64,000 nt of DNA from Spirosoma sp. 48-14 (GTDB taxonomy: Bacteria > Bacteroidota > Bacteroidia > Cytophagales > Spirosomataceae). Shown here piece after piece: positions 18,661 through 27,238 of this stretch. The notes under the pieces are model-generated. The model was not told the DNA's origin and did no database searches. It was given only the letters and a program-made list of their open reading frames with translations. Made by a program: the position numbers and the translations under genes. The stretch spans positions 1,035-65,034 of the forward strand of contig NZ_MKUD01000031.1 of NCBI RefSeq assembly GCF_001898575.1, given 5' to 3'. Each line of letters opens with the position of its first letter. Position 1 is the first letter of the stretch.

Positions 18661-21015
18661 TTAATCTATATTTCTTTCTATAATTCTAACGAAATTTCCT
18701 GTTTTGCTGGTTTGAATAAAGACGGGAGAGTCTGTAAATGAGTAAAATATACGTAGGGGATCATTTGTCTCTTGGATTTCCTCCGAGACCTTTGCAAAAC
18801 CAAATAGATAACCATTACCTCCAAGCCGGGGATCATCCGATTTGTCTATTGGTATATAGTGCTGAGCTAGGGCTGTCGGCATTATTGGCAAGAAAAGCCC
18901 ATTTGTCCAATCTGGAATCGTTCGGAAAGTAATAAGCCAATATTCTGATTTCTTCACTTTCCTGTTTTCGTGGGCTTCTACTGCCGCTGCTAAAGCGTTC
19001 ATTCGCCGAATGACCTCAGCGGAATCAACTTGTCTGAGCATATCAAACTTAAACAGCATTCGAAGGCCATTCGACACATAATCTGATCGAAGTATATTGG
19101 CTCCATTAACTCCCCAGTTACCATCCTTATTAGTAATAAAAGGCCCATATTCACCATCCCAACCACGAAAATTTAAGCCCACTGATTGAGAGGCAAAAGA
19201 ATCTGGATGAATGCCAAGTTCTTCGTCAGTCAGCGGTATAGCCGTTGGGGTATCCTTGCGATTGAATGTTCTGGAAGCGTCTGGTGAGGCTGCTGCCCAC
19301 ATGCCGTTTGCAGCAGCACATAGCTTTGTATCCTCTGGGAATGGCAATCCCAGGCCTACCGTATGATAGTAGGGCGGTGAAAACAGTGAATCTCTACCAT
19401 AGGTAACATCCCATCCGGGAGCAAATATATTGGAAGCACCATCTGTTAAAGTTGTGCAAAGATGAGTGCTAGCCAATGAGGCAGGTTCCTCTACTCCCAG
19501 GCCTCTGGGAGCGAATCCTACAATCGATACAACCGTTTCGTCGTCGCCAAAAATAGTCGCATCGGTTTGGGGGTCACGCAATCGTTGATTAGCCAGTAAG
19601 CGCCCCTCGCAAAGGGGCGATGGACCTCCCTGTTTAAAATGGTCCTCAAATTCAGCTAAGTCTATATTTTTAACGTAAGGGAAGAAATCAGGGGCGGTTA
19701 TGATAGAAAACGCGGGGGCTAGTCCAAGTTTTTTGTTATTACAAGTGATATCCGCAGAAATAAAGCCATCGCAAATATTATCTAAATAAAATACAGCACG
19801 ATAGTTCCCATCATGAATAAGTTGTAAAAATTCAGCCTCGGATGGTATTGTATTTAAATCATCAATCAAGCCATTATTAGTTAGTCTATGCCTCATATTG
19901 ATGAACTCTGGGCAATTGCGTGGTGAGAAAAAAGGACGTGTACCACTTAAACGCTCTAAAATTTCGGACACACCATAATCAATTCCAGCTAATAACTTAG
20001 ATTGCCCAACTCTAAGCGTTGAGTAGCGTCGGTTCGCACTGAAACCTGCTGTCTCTGGGCGAGCTGGTGGCACATTAACCCAAGCGTAACGTACTTGACC
20101 AGTATTATTACCCGCTGAAACAAGGCACTCTCGGATTAATGGGGCTTCCATCGATTCGTATAGAGTGCTACCTGAAAATGACGTCTCTCGTACACTAAGC
20201 CCCCCATTGACTGTGTCTCGGACAAAAGGAGGTTGAGATAAATTGTTTTGTTGGTCCCCTTCTAAATCACCTATCGTAAATATTCGTCGAAGTCTATCGG
20301 TTGTATGAAAGCTTTTGAAGCGAATCGTTATATCTCCTTTATTTTGTATAGATCGGCCAGTAAACAACTTCGTGACGGGTATAAAAAAATCTCTGTCATC
20401 ATCACCATGCTGGCTGTTGCCAAGTAATTGTCTATCCAAATCGTTAAAATTTAGCTTTTGAGCCATGAAAATTCCATACCGAACTGGCATTACACGTGTT
20501 TCATGCTGAACAGCTGAGTCAGGCACAAAACTTCTACGTTTCTTGTCAAAGAAAGAAGGAGCATTGCCGACGCGACCAATACCTGTTCTGCTAAATACAA
20601 AATCGGCATGTTTTTTATGAGTTGTATTAGCTGCGCAGCGATATTCATACGCAAATATGACTGGGAATAGCTCGTCTAAATCCGCACTTTTTATTGGAGT
20701 GAGTCCATATATATAATTTTCAATTAGATCGATTTCGGCCAATGAAAGATAGTCATCCTGAGCTAAATCATCACTTAGTACAGCTGGGCTTGCCACCGCA
20801 TGATACAGCAGGCTTAAAGCCGGGTCGCCAGCTTTAATAAGGTGGGCGTTTGGAGCCGCAAAATCTTCAAAACCTGGACAGGTCCTGTCCACAGCTACAA
20901 GAGTTTGAGTCAGGTTAGTTTGTTTATTAACCTGATGGCGTTGAAAAATGTCTTGCCAGCCTTTTTTGTCTAATAAGCTTTCGAAAATGTTTTTAACTTC
21001 TGTTGCTAGATCCAT
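18661..21015 (-). CDS. Large protein paired with a LodB-like flavoprotein; possible quinone-cofactor oxidase
   Basis: 784 residues, no signal peptide. N-terminal motifs: SLLYHAVASPAV, FAYEYRCAA and SRTGIGRVGNAP (the last like the IGIARVGN start of LodA-type proteins). C-terminal part: CTTLTDGASNIFAPGWDVTYG, LCAAANGMWAAASPDAS, TAIPLTDEELG and GWDGEYGP. C566 and W619 are in the two most motif-like stretches and could be the pair that makes a cysteine tryptophylquinone, as in LodA/GoxA amino acid oxidases. The downstream-overlapping gene (10 bp) is of the flavoprotein type that serves such enzymes. The pairing is clear; the LodA relation is inferred from motifs and context, and standard LodA signatures are not all seen. 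Confidence 0.5.
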   Translation of the reverse strand: MDLATEVKNIFESLLDKKGWQDIFQRHQVNKQTNLTQTLVAVDRTCPGFEDFAAPNAHLIKAGDPALSLLYHAVASPAVLSDDLAQDDYLSLAEIDLIENYIYGLTPIKSADLDELFPVIFAYEYRCAANTTHKKHADFVFSRTGIGRVGNAPSFFDKKRRSFVPDSAVQHETRVMPVRYGIFMAQKLNFNDLDRQLLGNSQHGDDDRDFFIPVTKLFTGRSIQNKGDITIRFKSFHTTDRLRRIFTIGDLEGDQQNNLSQPPFVRDTVNGGLSVRETSFSGSTLYESMEAPLIRECLVSAGNNTGQVRYAWVNVPPARPETAGFSANRRYSTLRVGQSKLLAGIDYGVSEILERLSGTRPFFSPRNCPEFINMRHRLTNNGLIDDLNTIPSEAEFLQLIHDGNYRAVFYLDNICDGFISADITCNNKKLGLAPAFSIITAPDFFPYVKNIDLAEFEDHFKQGGPSPLCEGRLLANQRLRDPQTDATIFGDDETVVSIVGFAPRGLGVEEPASLASTHLCTTLTDGASNIFAPGWDVTYGRDSLFSPPYYHTVGLGLPFPEDTKLCAAANGMWAAASPDASRTFNRKDTPTAIPLTDEELGIHPDSFASQSVGLNFRGWDGEYGPFITNKDGNWGVNGANILRSDYVSNGLRMLFKFDMLRQVDSAEVIRRMNALAAAVEAHENRKVKKSEYWLITFRTIPDWTNGLFLPIMPTALAQHYIPIDKSDDPRLGGNGYLFGFAKVSEEIQETNDPLRIFYSFTDSPVFIQTSKTGNFVRIIERNID

Positions 21016-22061
21016 GCACGTAGGGTAGGGTAGTAGTGATTAATACGGGAAAGAAAGCCTATCGGGTCGTTGGTGTGACTGACACTTGCATACACGTTAT
21101 TTAACTGAAAGCAATCGTCAAAAAACCACCCAGTTAGCCAGTCACAATACGCATATTTGGTTTGCTCTTTGTTTGTTGAATCCCTCAAGCATTTTGCCAC
21201 AGCAGTCGCAGCTGATGTACCTGATAAGATTGCCCTTAATATGCCGTGGGAGCAAGCAGGATCTATCATACAGGCGGAGTCTCCTACTAGAAAATAAGAT
21301 TCTCCAGCCAACTGCTCGGCAATTCGCCAGGTTCCATTCGCTCCGTATTCCCCATCTTTAACTTTTCGTTCAATAGGAGCTGAAGGGGAATGTGTACTAT
21401 TGGGAAAAAACAATCGACACTCCACTTCAAGGCTTTTACTGACGGTTGCCTGCCAGACCCATCCAGTATTATCGATGAGAAAGCTGGTATTTGGCTGCTG
21501 CCGCAAGTTTTCGACATATCGGTACTTAATTGGTAAGGGCTTTGAAAAAATCAAATTAGTAATCCCTAATTGACGCCTTACAAAGCTATTCGCCCCTGAT
21601 GCATCTATGATGTAAGTGGCTTTTATTGTCTCTTCAGAAGTTAGTATACTAATTCGTTCTTCTTGCTGAATGAGTTTGAGTGCTTTAGTTTGTTTTACAA
21701 TAGAGGGCTCGATGCCGATTACCGTCTTTAATAGAATTGAATCTAAAACTGAGCGCTCAATATGGATTCCATCCCAATTATGTTCACTTCCTCCGTAGCT
21801 ATGGTAATGTTTAGTGCCATTCATAATATGGTCAAAACCAGTATGTAAAATGGCATTTGAGTTTTCTAATAAATTTACCCCTGTTAAATTGTTGATGGCT
21901 TCTATGGTTCCTGGTGATAGAGTTTCTCCAGGTCGAAACCGAGGGAATGTCATGTATTCAAGCAGACAGACAGTAAGGCCCTCCCTTAATGATTGAATTG
22001 CCGCAGCACAACCCGCAGGGCCAGCTCCAACAATCACTAAGTCGTACACCTTATTCTGCAT
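21006..22061 (-). CDS. FAD-dependent oxidoreductase, LodB/QhpG/tryptophan-halogenase-like
   Basis: 351 residues. The FAD-binding Rossmann motif is at the N-terminus (DLVIVGAGPAGCAAAIQ), followed by FPRFRPGETLSPG. A second FAD motif lies at about 260-285: GDSACMIDPACSHGILRA, the hallmark of LodB-like and halogenase-like flavoproteins. LodB and QhpG are the enzymes needed to make cysteine tryptophylquinone in their partner proteins. No FxWxWxIP halogenase motif is seen, so halogenation is unlikely. It is the first gene of a two-gene operon; its end overlaps the start of the 784-aa gene by 10 bp, which implies coupled translation. The function as a maturase for that protein is inferred. Confidence 0.75.
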   Translation of the reverse strand: MQNKVYDLVIVGAGPAGCAAAIQSLREGLTVCLLEYMTFPRFRPGETLSPGTIEAINNLTGVNLLENSNAILHTGFDHIMNGTKHYHSYGGSEHNWDGIHIERSVLDSILLKTVIGIEPSIVKQTKALKLIQQEERISILTSEETIKATYIIDASGANSFVRRQLGITNLIFSKPLPIKYRYVENLRQQPNTSFLIDNTGWVWQATVSKSLEVECRLFFPNSTHSPSAPIERKVKDGEYGANGTWRIAEQLAGESYFLVGDSACMIDPACSHGILRAILSGTSAATAVAKCLRDSTNKEQTKYAYCDWLTGWFFDDCFQLNNVYASVSHTNDPIGFLSRINHYYPTLRAWI

Positions 22062-22447
22062 TTTTTCGAACGCGTTGATTTATGGAGCTTAAGCTTCTAG
22101 TCTAATGGGCGAAGACTATAAACCGTATCTCCGGTAGTTAGCAAAAAACTGATTTATAATAAAGGATGTCAATGGGAAAATTACCCGTTTTGGCTGTATA
22201 TCATACCACGAATACCAATCGGCTGAGTTGATAAGACGATTTAAATTGCTGGACAGGCTAGATAATCGTTACTGAATGTAACTCAGATCAATTAACTCCT
22301 GACGAAGTAGACATGGTCACTGGGCTGGATTCATCCATCTATGAATAGAGTAGAATTATGGTTTTTACCTTGCTTCAATCTTTTTTATAGTATACCAATC
22401 AGCTAATAAGATTGGTTGGGTATTGTGCTTACTTTTGAGGGGATGGT

Positions 22448-22681
22448 ATGGAACTTGACGAACTGATTAAGGAGTTTGTCGGCGAAGCCTGGTCTGGAGA
22501 TAACGTCGCCGTAATTAACGAGCTATTTTTTAGATGGATTAAGCACATGCCGCGCCGAACAAACCCGGACTTTCGCAATCACATCGCCTTTCACACGCTG
22601 CGCATCACGACGTTCCTGACCAAACTTGCCGAGAGGTGGGAGCGACTGGAAGAGTTAGAAAAGCAGGCCGAAAAGCCCTAA
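22448..22681 (+). CDS. Small hypothetical helical protein (77 aa)
   Basis: ATG with a purine-rich GAGGGGATGG just upstream. The protein is helical and charged (TKLAERWERLEELEKQAEKP at the end). No family recognised. It ends right before a region of decayed genes, and sits alone. Confidence 0.5.
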   Translation: MELDELIKEFVGEAWSGDNVAVINELFFRWIKHMPRRTNPDFRNHIAFHTLRITTFLTKLAERWERLEELEKQAEKP

Positions 22682-22762
22682 AATGAACCTGTTTTTGGAT
22701 TACTTTTTTAAGTCAAACCTCTGGCACAACGTCGGGGGTTTTATGTTGATAAAAGCTCTCGT

Positions 22763-23043
22763 CTAGCCCTGTTTCTTATTCTTCATTCGCCGATTAACCG
22801 TAACTGATTCTAGCCAGTCATCAATAATGCCTTTTATATATTAACGATCTTTACCGATTTTGTAGAATCATGTCCCAACGCACGGTACTACCGAAGTGTA
22901 TCTGTATCACGTTGCAGATACTCCTGGGCCTGCTATTCGGTTAACAACTTTCCCCAGTCTTCCGCTTTTTGAAGTTCCTTAGTTGCTTCACTTAGTGTAG
23001 GCAGCAGATGATCTAGAAGGTGACCTTCAGTAATGTAATTCAT
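22763..23043 (-). pseudogene. Broken helix-turn-helix (excisionase/MerR-like) gene
   Basis: Read on the minus strand: MNYITEGHLLDHLL..EDWGKLLTE, stop, QAQEYLQRDTDTLR, stop, YRALG, then after a frameshift YIKGIIDDWLESVTVNRRMKNKK. This follows the usual Bacteroidota small HTH protein (LT..Q..EYL...TLRRYR..G...YYK..DID.WL). Two in-frame stops and one frameshift make it inactive. No partner integrase was seen. Confidence 0.6.
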
Positions 23044-23362
23044 GAGATAGATTAATTAGCGTTTTAATCATTTTGCTGGCTGATACAAACTTTTCTAAAC
23101 CAAAAACGCTAATCCAATTGCTGGCAAAACCAGCATAATAGCTTTTGCCTCTTTTGCTGGTTCATTATTCTAGGCTTTCCGTAAAATCCGTGTCCGATGC
23201 ACTCACTTTTTCGGCAGAGCATTACAAGCCTGTCAGAAGGTTGAAGTAGACGAATAGTAGTCTGGGTCTATTCCTAGTTGACGCTAATTGAGAAGCCGAC
23301 AGTCAGTAGGATTGTCAGCTTCCTTCAACATATTAGCAATCGTCTGCCTCCAGAGCATAGCG

Positions 23363-23635
23363 CTATTCAGCACTGGTGGGGTCAATGATGGCAGATACCT
23401 TACTCCCTGAGTTCGCCGGAAATACGCCTTCTACAGCGTGCTGGCGGATCAGTTCCTCATTTGGTACATTATAGACACAGTAAATTTTGTCCGTCGTTAC
23501 GTAGCTTTCCACCTATTGAATTTGTGGGCCCAGGTTCCGTAAAACATGACAAGAGGTTTGGGAGATGGTCTTCAACTGTTCAGCCGTCAGCTTTCCAGCC
23601 CCAGGAATTTTCCATTCAATCACATACTTAGGCAT
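23363..23635 (-). pseudogene. DUF4242-type small protein with an internal amber stop
   Basis: The minus strand reads MPKYVIEWKIPGAGKLTAEQ..LRNLGPQIQ, TAG, VESYVTTDKIYCVYN..ELIRQHAVEG..SAIIDPTSAE and a proper stop. DUF4242 proteins (SCO4226-like, some bind nickel) normally have QWVESYVT here, so the TAG at 23513-23515 most simply comes from a TGG Trp codon. The rest of the frame is intact over 91 codons, so the break is recent or the stop is read through. It would be a cytoplasmic protein of unclear role. Confidence 0.7.
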
Positions 23636-23923
23636 AGTCATTTTAGTTTAAATAAATACGAGTCAAAAGGTGTCAAACGTTTGATAACCAGCCTGATTTG
23701 TTTGAGTCAACGGTTAGCCGCCTGGTTATGAACTTAGCCGCTGTTAGGATGAGTAGACTTATAAACGCTGGCCTTGAAAAGGGCTGGCTTTTTTGCGTTT
23801 TTAGTCAGATTCTGATAGAATCGTAGTAGAAATAATCGACAGATGTTTGTATCTTATGGTATGATTTCTGCTCCCTGAATCACCGTTTATCATTTACCAG
23901 ATTAATCACAGTCACTCTTACTC

Positions 23924-25621
23924 ATGAACTATTTTTTCTACCTGTTAACCATTCTACTACCGATCTCATTAGTGGCTCAGAACAATTATGTTGCTACAGC
24001 ACCTAACTCAGCTATCCCAAGTAATAATAATACGCTGGTTGGCCCTGAAGCAGGGAATAGTGGAATATCGGGTGAGAATAATTCGCTATTCGGCTATCGG
24101 GCTGGCGCTTCTCTTACATCAGGTAGTCGAAATGTCTTTTTAGGTATGAATGCGGGGCGTTATACCACAACAGGGTATGTAAATGTATTTATTGGTTGGG
24201 AGGCTGGCAATAATACAGATACTGGTTTTAACAATGTATTCGTGGGCTCAGGAGCGGGCCGATACACAAGTTCTGGATCAAGTAATACATTTATCGGTGC
24301 ACAGGCAGGTATATTTAACACAACGGGTGGTGGGAATGCATTTTTAGGGATGAGTTCGGGGACAAATACGAGTACAGGATACAATAACACATTTATAGGT
24401 GGATTTGCGGGCTGGCAAAATACATCAGGCTTTTACAACACATTTTTAGGGAATGGCTCAGGCAGTTTCAACCGTAGCGGCTACTCGAATGTATTTATTG
24501 GTGTTGCTGCTGGTAGCAATAATCAAGATGGACACAATATAGTTGCCATTGGCGATTCGGCGGGCTATAATAATAAGGTATCGGGTAATGTGTTTGTGGG
24601 CTCTAAAGTGGGGCTGAATAATACTACAGGTGAGGCAAATACATTTGTAGGCTTTCATGCTGGTTTTCTGAATACTACAGGATTTTCCAACACCTTCATC
24701 GGCTTAAATGCAGGCTATCAAAACAATGTAGGTGCTGAAAACACTTTTTTAGGCTTTGGAGCTGGCTTTCTAAATACGACTGGCGGGCATAATACGCTCT
24801 TGGGCGCTGCGGCAGGAGCAAACAGCACGACTGGCACCCAGAACACGTTTACAGGAAATAGCGCAGGCTACAACGTTACGACAGGTAGTAACAATACCTT
24901 CATGGGTTATCAGGCAGGTTATAATGTTACCACAGGTAGTAGCAATATTATTATTGGCCCCCTATCTGGCACAGCCATCACCGATGGCAGCGACAATGTG
25001 CTGATGGGCTACAACAGCCAGGCGGAAGATGGACTGAAAAACGCCATCGCCATTGGTGCTAACAGTCGGGTAGCGACTAGTAACGCGCTGGTTCTGGGCC
25101 ATCAGGCGAACGTCGGCATTGGCACATCAGCTCCCACTAACCGCCTGGAAGTCGTCAGTCCGTCAGCCAATACCAGCGGATTAACCTTAACCAACTTAAC
25201 AGATGATAGCCCAACGACCCGAACCACTGACCAATTTCTGACAGTCAGCAAAACGGGGGAGGTTGTCAAAGCCCGGTACAAACTCCGTATCAACAGCCCT
25301 AGTGAGTGGAGCGATAAAGTCTTTAGCCCTTCTTACCAACTTCGCCCATTGGCATCAGTAGCAGCTTATATCGACCAGCACCGCCATTTACCGGGGATAC
25401 CCTCGGCAGATGAGGTCAACAGAGAAGGGGTCGATTTGGTTAAGATGAACGCTGCCCTACTGGAAAAGGTGGAAGAATTGACCCTGTATAGCATTCAACA
25501 AGATAAGGCCATTCAGCAGCAGCAACTGGTAAATCAACAACATCAACAGGAACTACAAGTGATGAAGCAAAGGCAAACGGACTTAGAACGACTGATCCAG
25601 CAACTGCTGAAACAGAAGTGA
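23924..25621 (+). CDS. Secreted tail-fibre/YadA-head-like repeat protein
   Basis: 565 residues. Signal peptide (YLLTILLPISLVAQ), then ~20 copies of a ~20-residue repeat with the core NTFIGxxAGxxNTTG (residues ~30-390), the kind of repeat that forms a left-handed beta roll in trimeric adhesin heads and phage fibres. A linker with VVKARYKL leads to SVAAYIDQHRHLPGIPSADEV and a long C-terminal coiled coil rich in Gln (LLEKVEELTLYSIQQDKAIQQQQ), a common end of such proteins in Bacteroidota. It is probably a homotrimer on the cell surface; the ligand is unknown. Preceded by ~290 bp without a gene. Confidence 0.88.
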   Translation: MNYFFYLLTILLPISLVAQNNYVATAPNSAIPSNNNTLVGPEAGNSGISGENNSLFGYRAGASLTSGSRNVFLGMNAGRYTTTGYVNVFIGWEAGNNTDTGFNNVFVGSGAGRYTSSGSSNTFIGAQAGIFNTTGGGNAFLGMSSGTNTSTGYNNTFIGGFAGWQNTSGFYNTFLGNGSGSFNRSGYSNVFIGVAAGSNNQDGHNIVAIGDSAGYNNKVSGNVFVGSKVGLNNTTGEANTFVGFHAGFLNTTGFSNTFIGLNAGYQNNVGAENTFLGFGAGFLNTTGGHNTLLGAAAGANSTTGTQNTFTGNSAGYNVTTGSNNTFMGYQAGYNVTTGSSNIIIGPLSGTAITDGSDNVLMGYNSQAEDGLKNAIAIGANSRVATSNALVLGHQANVGIGTSAPTNRLEVVSPSANTSGLTLTNLTDDSPTTRTTDQFLTVSKTGEVVKARYKLRINSPSEWSDKVFSPSYQLRPLASVAAYIDQHRHLPGIPSADEVNREGVDLVKMNAALLEKVEELTLYSIQQDKAIQQQQLVNQQHQQELQVMKQRQTDLERLIQQLLKQK

Positions 25622-25650
25622 ATAAGCAAGAATCTGGACAGCCCTCAGTA

Positions 25651-26157
25651 CTAATTCCGGCAGTACTCTTCCAGTCGCAGCCATATTTGCCGGTTGAGAT
25701 GTGGTGCCTGGGGTACAATGTTTGTCAGGATAAACGTAGTCCGGTTTTCTTCGGCTGTACTATCCCGATCATCCGACGGGCAAAGGTGCCCTCTGTCGAA
25801 ACCCGTATTGGTATAATCACTATGCTTAGCCTGAAAGAAGCTGGCAGGTAAGGTCTGATCGGGGATGAAATTACCTGTATAGCGCGAAGCCGATCCTTTC
25901 CAGGCCGTTGATAGATGCCAGCTACACCAGTTGGCTATGCCTGTCGAATTGTTATAAGAAAGGGAATAGGTTGAGCGGGTAACCAGGTAAGCATTGGGAC
26001 TGGATTCTGATGTCTTGGCACCATCAGGATTGCCCAGCGCCATATTGTCGTCCGGAATAGGGGCAGTTTCCTTAAGAGCCGTATCTGACGGTTCTTTACA
26101 CTGAGTCAGCGAAAGGGTTGTTAAAAACAGTAAACAGACGTAGCTAAATGATTTTAT
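25651..26157 (-). pseudogene. Truncated DNA/RNA non-specific endonuclease lipoprotein
   Basis: The track ORF starts at an internal ATG (26043), but the frame stays open upstream and encodes a lipoprotein signal ([16 protein letters not shown]). Where the start codon should be, the sequence reads ATA AAA TCA (ATA at 26157-26155), so the ATG seems lost. The body has the nuclease core [13 protein letters not shown] with the catalytic His of the beta-beta-alpha-metal fold, then [10 protein letters not shown]. It stops at EEYCRN, well before the usual end of the family. Both ends are therefore damaged. It converges with the repeat protein gene, 29 bp away. Confidence 0.7.
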
Positions 26158-26215
26158 ATACTCTTGGTAAAAGTTAACTCTTTTGTGCGATCCGAGAAAA
26201 TGTATTGCAACCTAA

Positions 26216-26250
26216 ATAAAAAAGCCACTTAGTTTTTAAGCTAAGTGGCT
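26216..26250 (-). terminator. Terminator of the tRNA gene
   Basis: On the minus strand AGCCACTTAG pairs with CTAAGTGGCT, followed by TTTTTTA, 12 bases past the tRNA 3' end. Confidence 0.85.
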
Positions 26251-26261
26251 GATAATCTTAG

Positions 26262-26335
26262 TGCACTCGTAGGGATTCGAACCCCAAACCTCCTGATCCG
26301 TAGTCAGGTGCTCTATCCAATTGAGCTACGAATGC
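26262..26335 (-). tRNA. tRNA-Arg (anticodon ACG)
   Basis: The minus strand folds into a full cloverleaf: acceptor GCATTCG/CGAGTGC (one T-G pair) plus discriminator A, D-stem GCTC/GAGC, anticodon stem CCTGA/TCAGG with loop CTACGGA, and T-loop TTCGAAT. The anticodon ACG reads CGN Arg codons, with A34 normally changed to inosine. CCA is not encoded. The track ORF over it is a shadow. Confidence 0.95.
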
Positions 26336-26388
26336 ATTTCCCGTTGATTGGGAGTGCAAAAGTAGGAATAAAAAGCACTATTGTCAAC

Positions 26389-27186
26389 CTATTTGCCCGA
26401 AAAATTTGGTTTTCTTTTCATCAGAAACGCGCCTATCCCTTCCATCGCATCGGCCGACTGACCTAAAGTGTTCTGATTGTCAGCTTCTTGTTCAAGCTGG
26501 TCGTCGAGGTCTGAATACAACGATTGATTCAATACTTTTTTCATGGCTCCAATGGCACGGGTGGGTGCTGAGGCATAATAGGCCACTACCTGGTTTATAG
26601 CATCGTCGAGCTCAATGGCGGGGACAGAATGACTTACCAGACCCAGTTGAGCAGCCTCTGGACCGTATACCCGACGCCCTGTACTGCATAACTCAAACGC
26701 ACGTTGTGGACCGATCAGCCGTGGTAGAAAGAACGTGGAGCCTGCATCGGGCATTAGGCCGATGTTGATGAAAATCTGACTGAAGTAGGCTTCATCAGCG
26801 CATATAATCTGATCACAGGCCAGCGCTAATGAGCAGCCTGCACCAGCCGCTACGCCATTGATTCGCCCAATTACGGGTTTAGGCAGGTTTCGAATGGCCC
26901 GAATCATGGGATGATAGGTGCTCCGCAATGAGTCACCTAATTGTAGAGAACCACCTACAGAGGCCGCTTTGGCAAACCCTTCCTTCAGGTCAGCGCCCGA
27001 CGAAAAAGCCTTGTCGCCTGCGCCCGTCAGAACCACAACGCGTACCGCATCATCGGCACCGGCGGCTTCAATGGCTGAAGTAATATCCTGAATCAACCCC
27101 GGGCTCAGGGCATTGTATACCTGCGGGCGATTCAGCGTAATCCGACAAACGGATTCAGTGACTTCGTAAAGTAGGTTTTCGTACAT
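26389..27186 (-). CDS. Enoyl-CoA hydratase/isomerase family protein
   Basis: The ATG at 27186 (MYENLLYEVTESVCRITLNRP) gives the family's usual N-terminus and ~265 residues; the track start adds 16 unusual residues. Crotonase-fold motifs: AFSSGADLKEG (oxyanion hole) at ~65 and GRINGVAAGAGCSLALACD at ~105, then INIGLMPDAGSTFFLPRLIG. The last pattern is close to PaaG-like isomerases of phenylacetate breakdown, but no other paa gene is nearby, so the exact substrate is open. It probably acts on an acyl-CoA in the cytoplasm. It is followed by a tRNA on the same strand; the upstream membrane-protein gene on the same strand ends 52 bp before this start. Confidence 0.88.
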   Translation of the reverse strand: MYENLLYEVTESVCRITLNRPQVYNALSPGLIQDITSAIEAAGADDAVRVVVLTGAGDKAFSSGADLKEGFAKAASVGGSLQLGDSLRSTYHPMIRAIRNLPKPVIGRINGVAAGAGCSLALACDQIICADEAYFSQIFINIGLMPDAGSTFFLPRLIGPQRAFELCSTGRRVYGPEAAQLGLVSHSVPAIELDDAINQVVAYYASAPTRAIGAMKKVLNQSLYSDLDDQLEQEADNQNTLGQSADAMEGIGAFLMKRKPNFSGK

Positions 27187-27238
27187 ACGTGCTAAAGGGC
27201 GTTGTTGGCCATTTATAGTCAATACCTTAAACAACGTC

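Noticed and set aside
21006-22061. Flavin-dependent halogenase function
   Set aside because: The typical WxWxIP motif and the active-site Lys region of tryptophan halogenases are not seen; the partner gene fits LodB/QhpG better.
22225-22349. Possible gene remnant ending SDQLTPDEVDMVTGLDSSIYE
   Set aside because: The stretch looks protein-like and continues in another frame upstream, but it is too short to assign and could be chance.
23546-23731. 61-aa + strand ORF
   Set aside because: Antisense to the DUF4242 pseudogene; no support.
24000-25000. Regular repeats that could look like a CRISPR array
   Set aside because: The repeats are in frame, degenerate at wobble bases and encode NTFIGxxAG units; there are no constant repeats with unique spacers.
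26245-26466. 73-aa + strand ORF over the tRNA
   Set aside because: It is the well-known false translation of a tRNA on the opposite strand.
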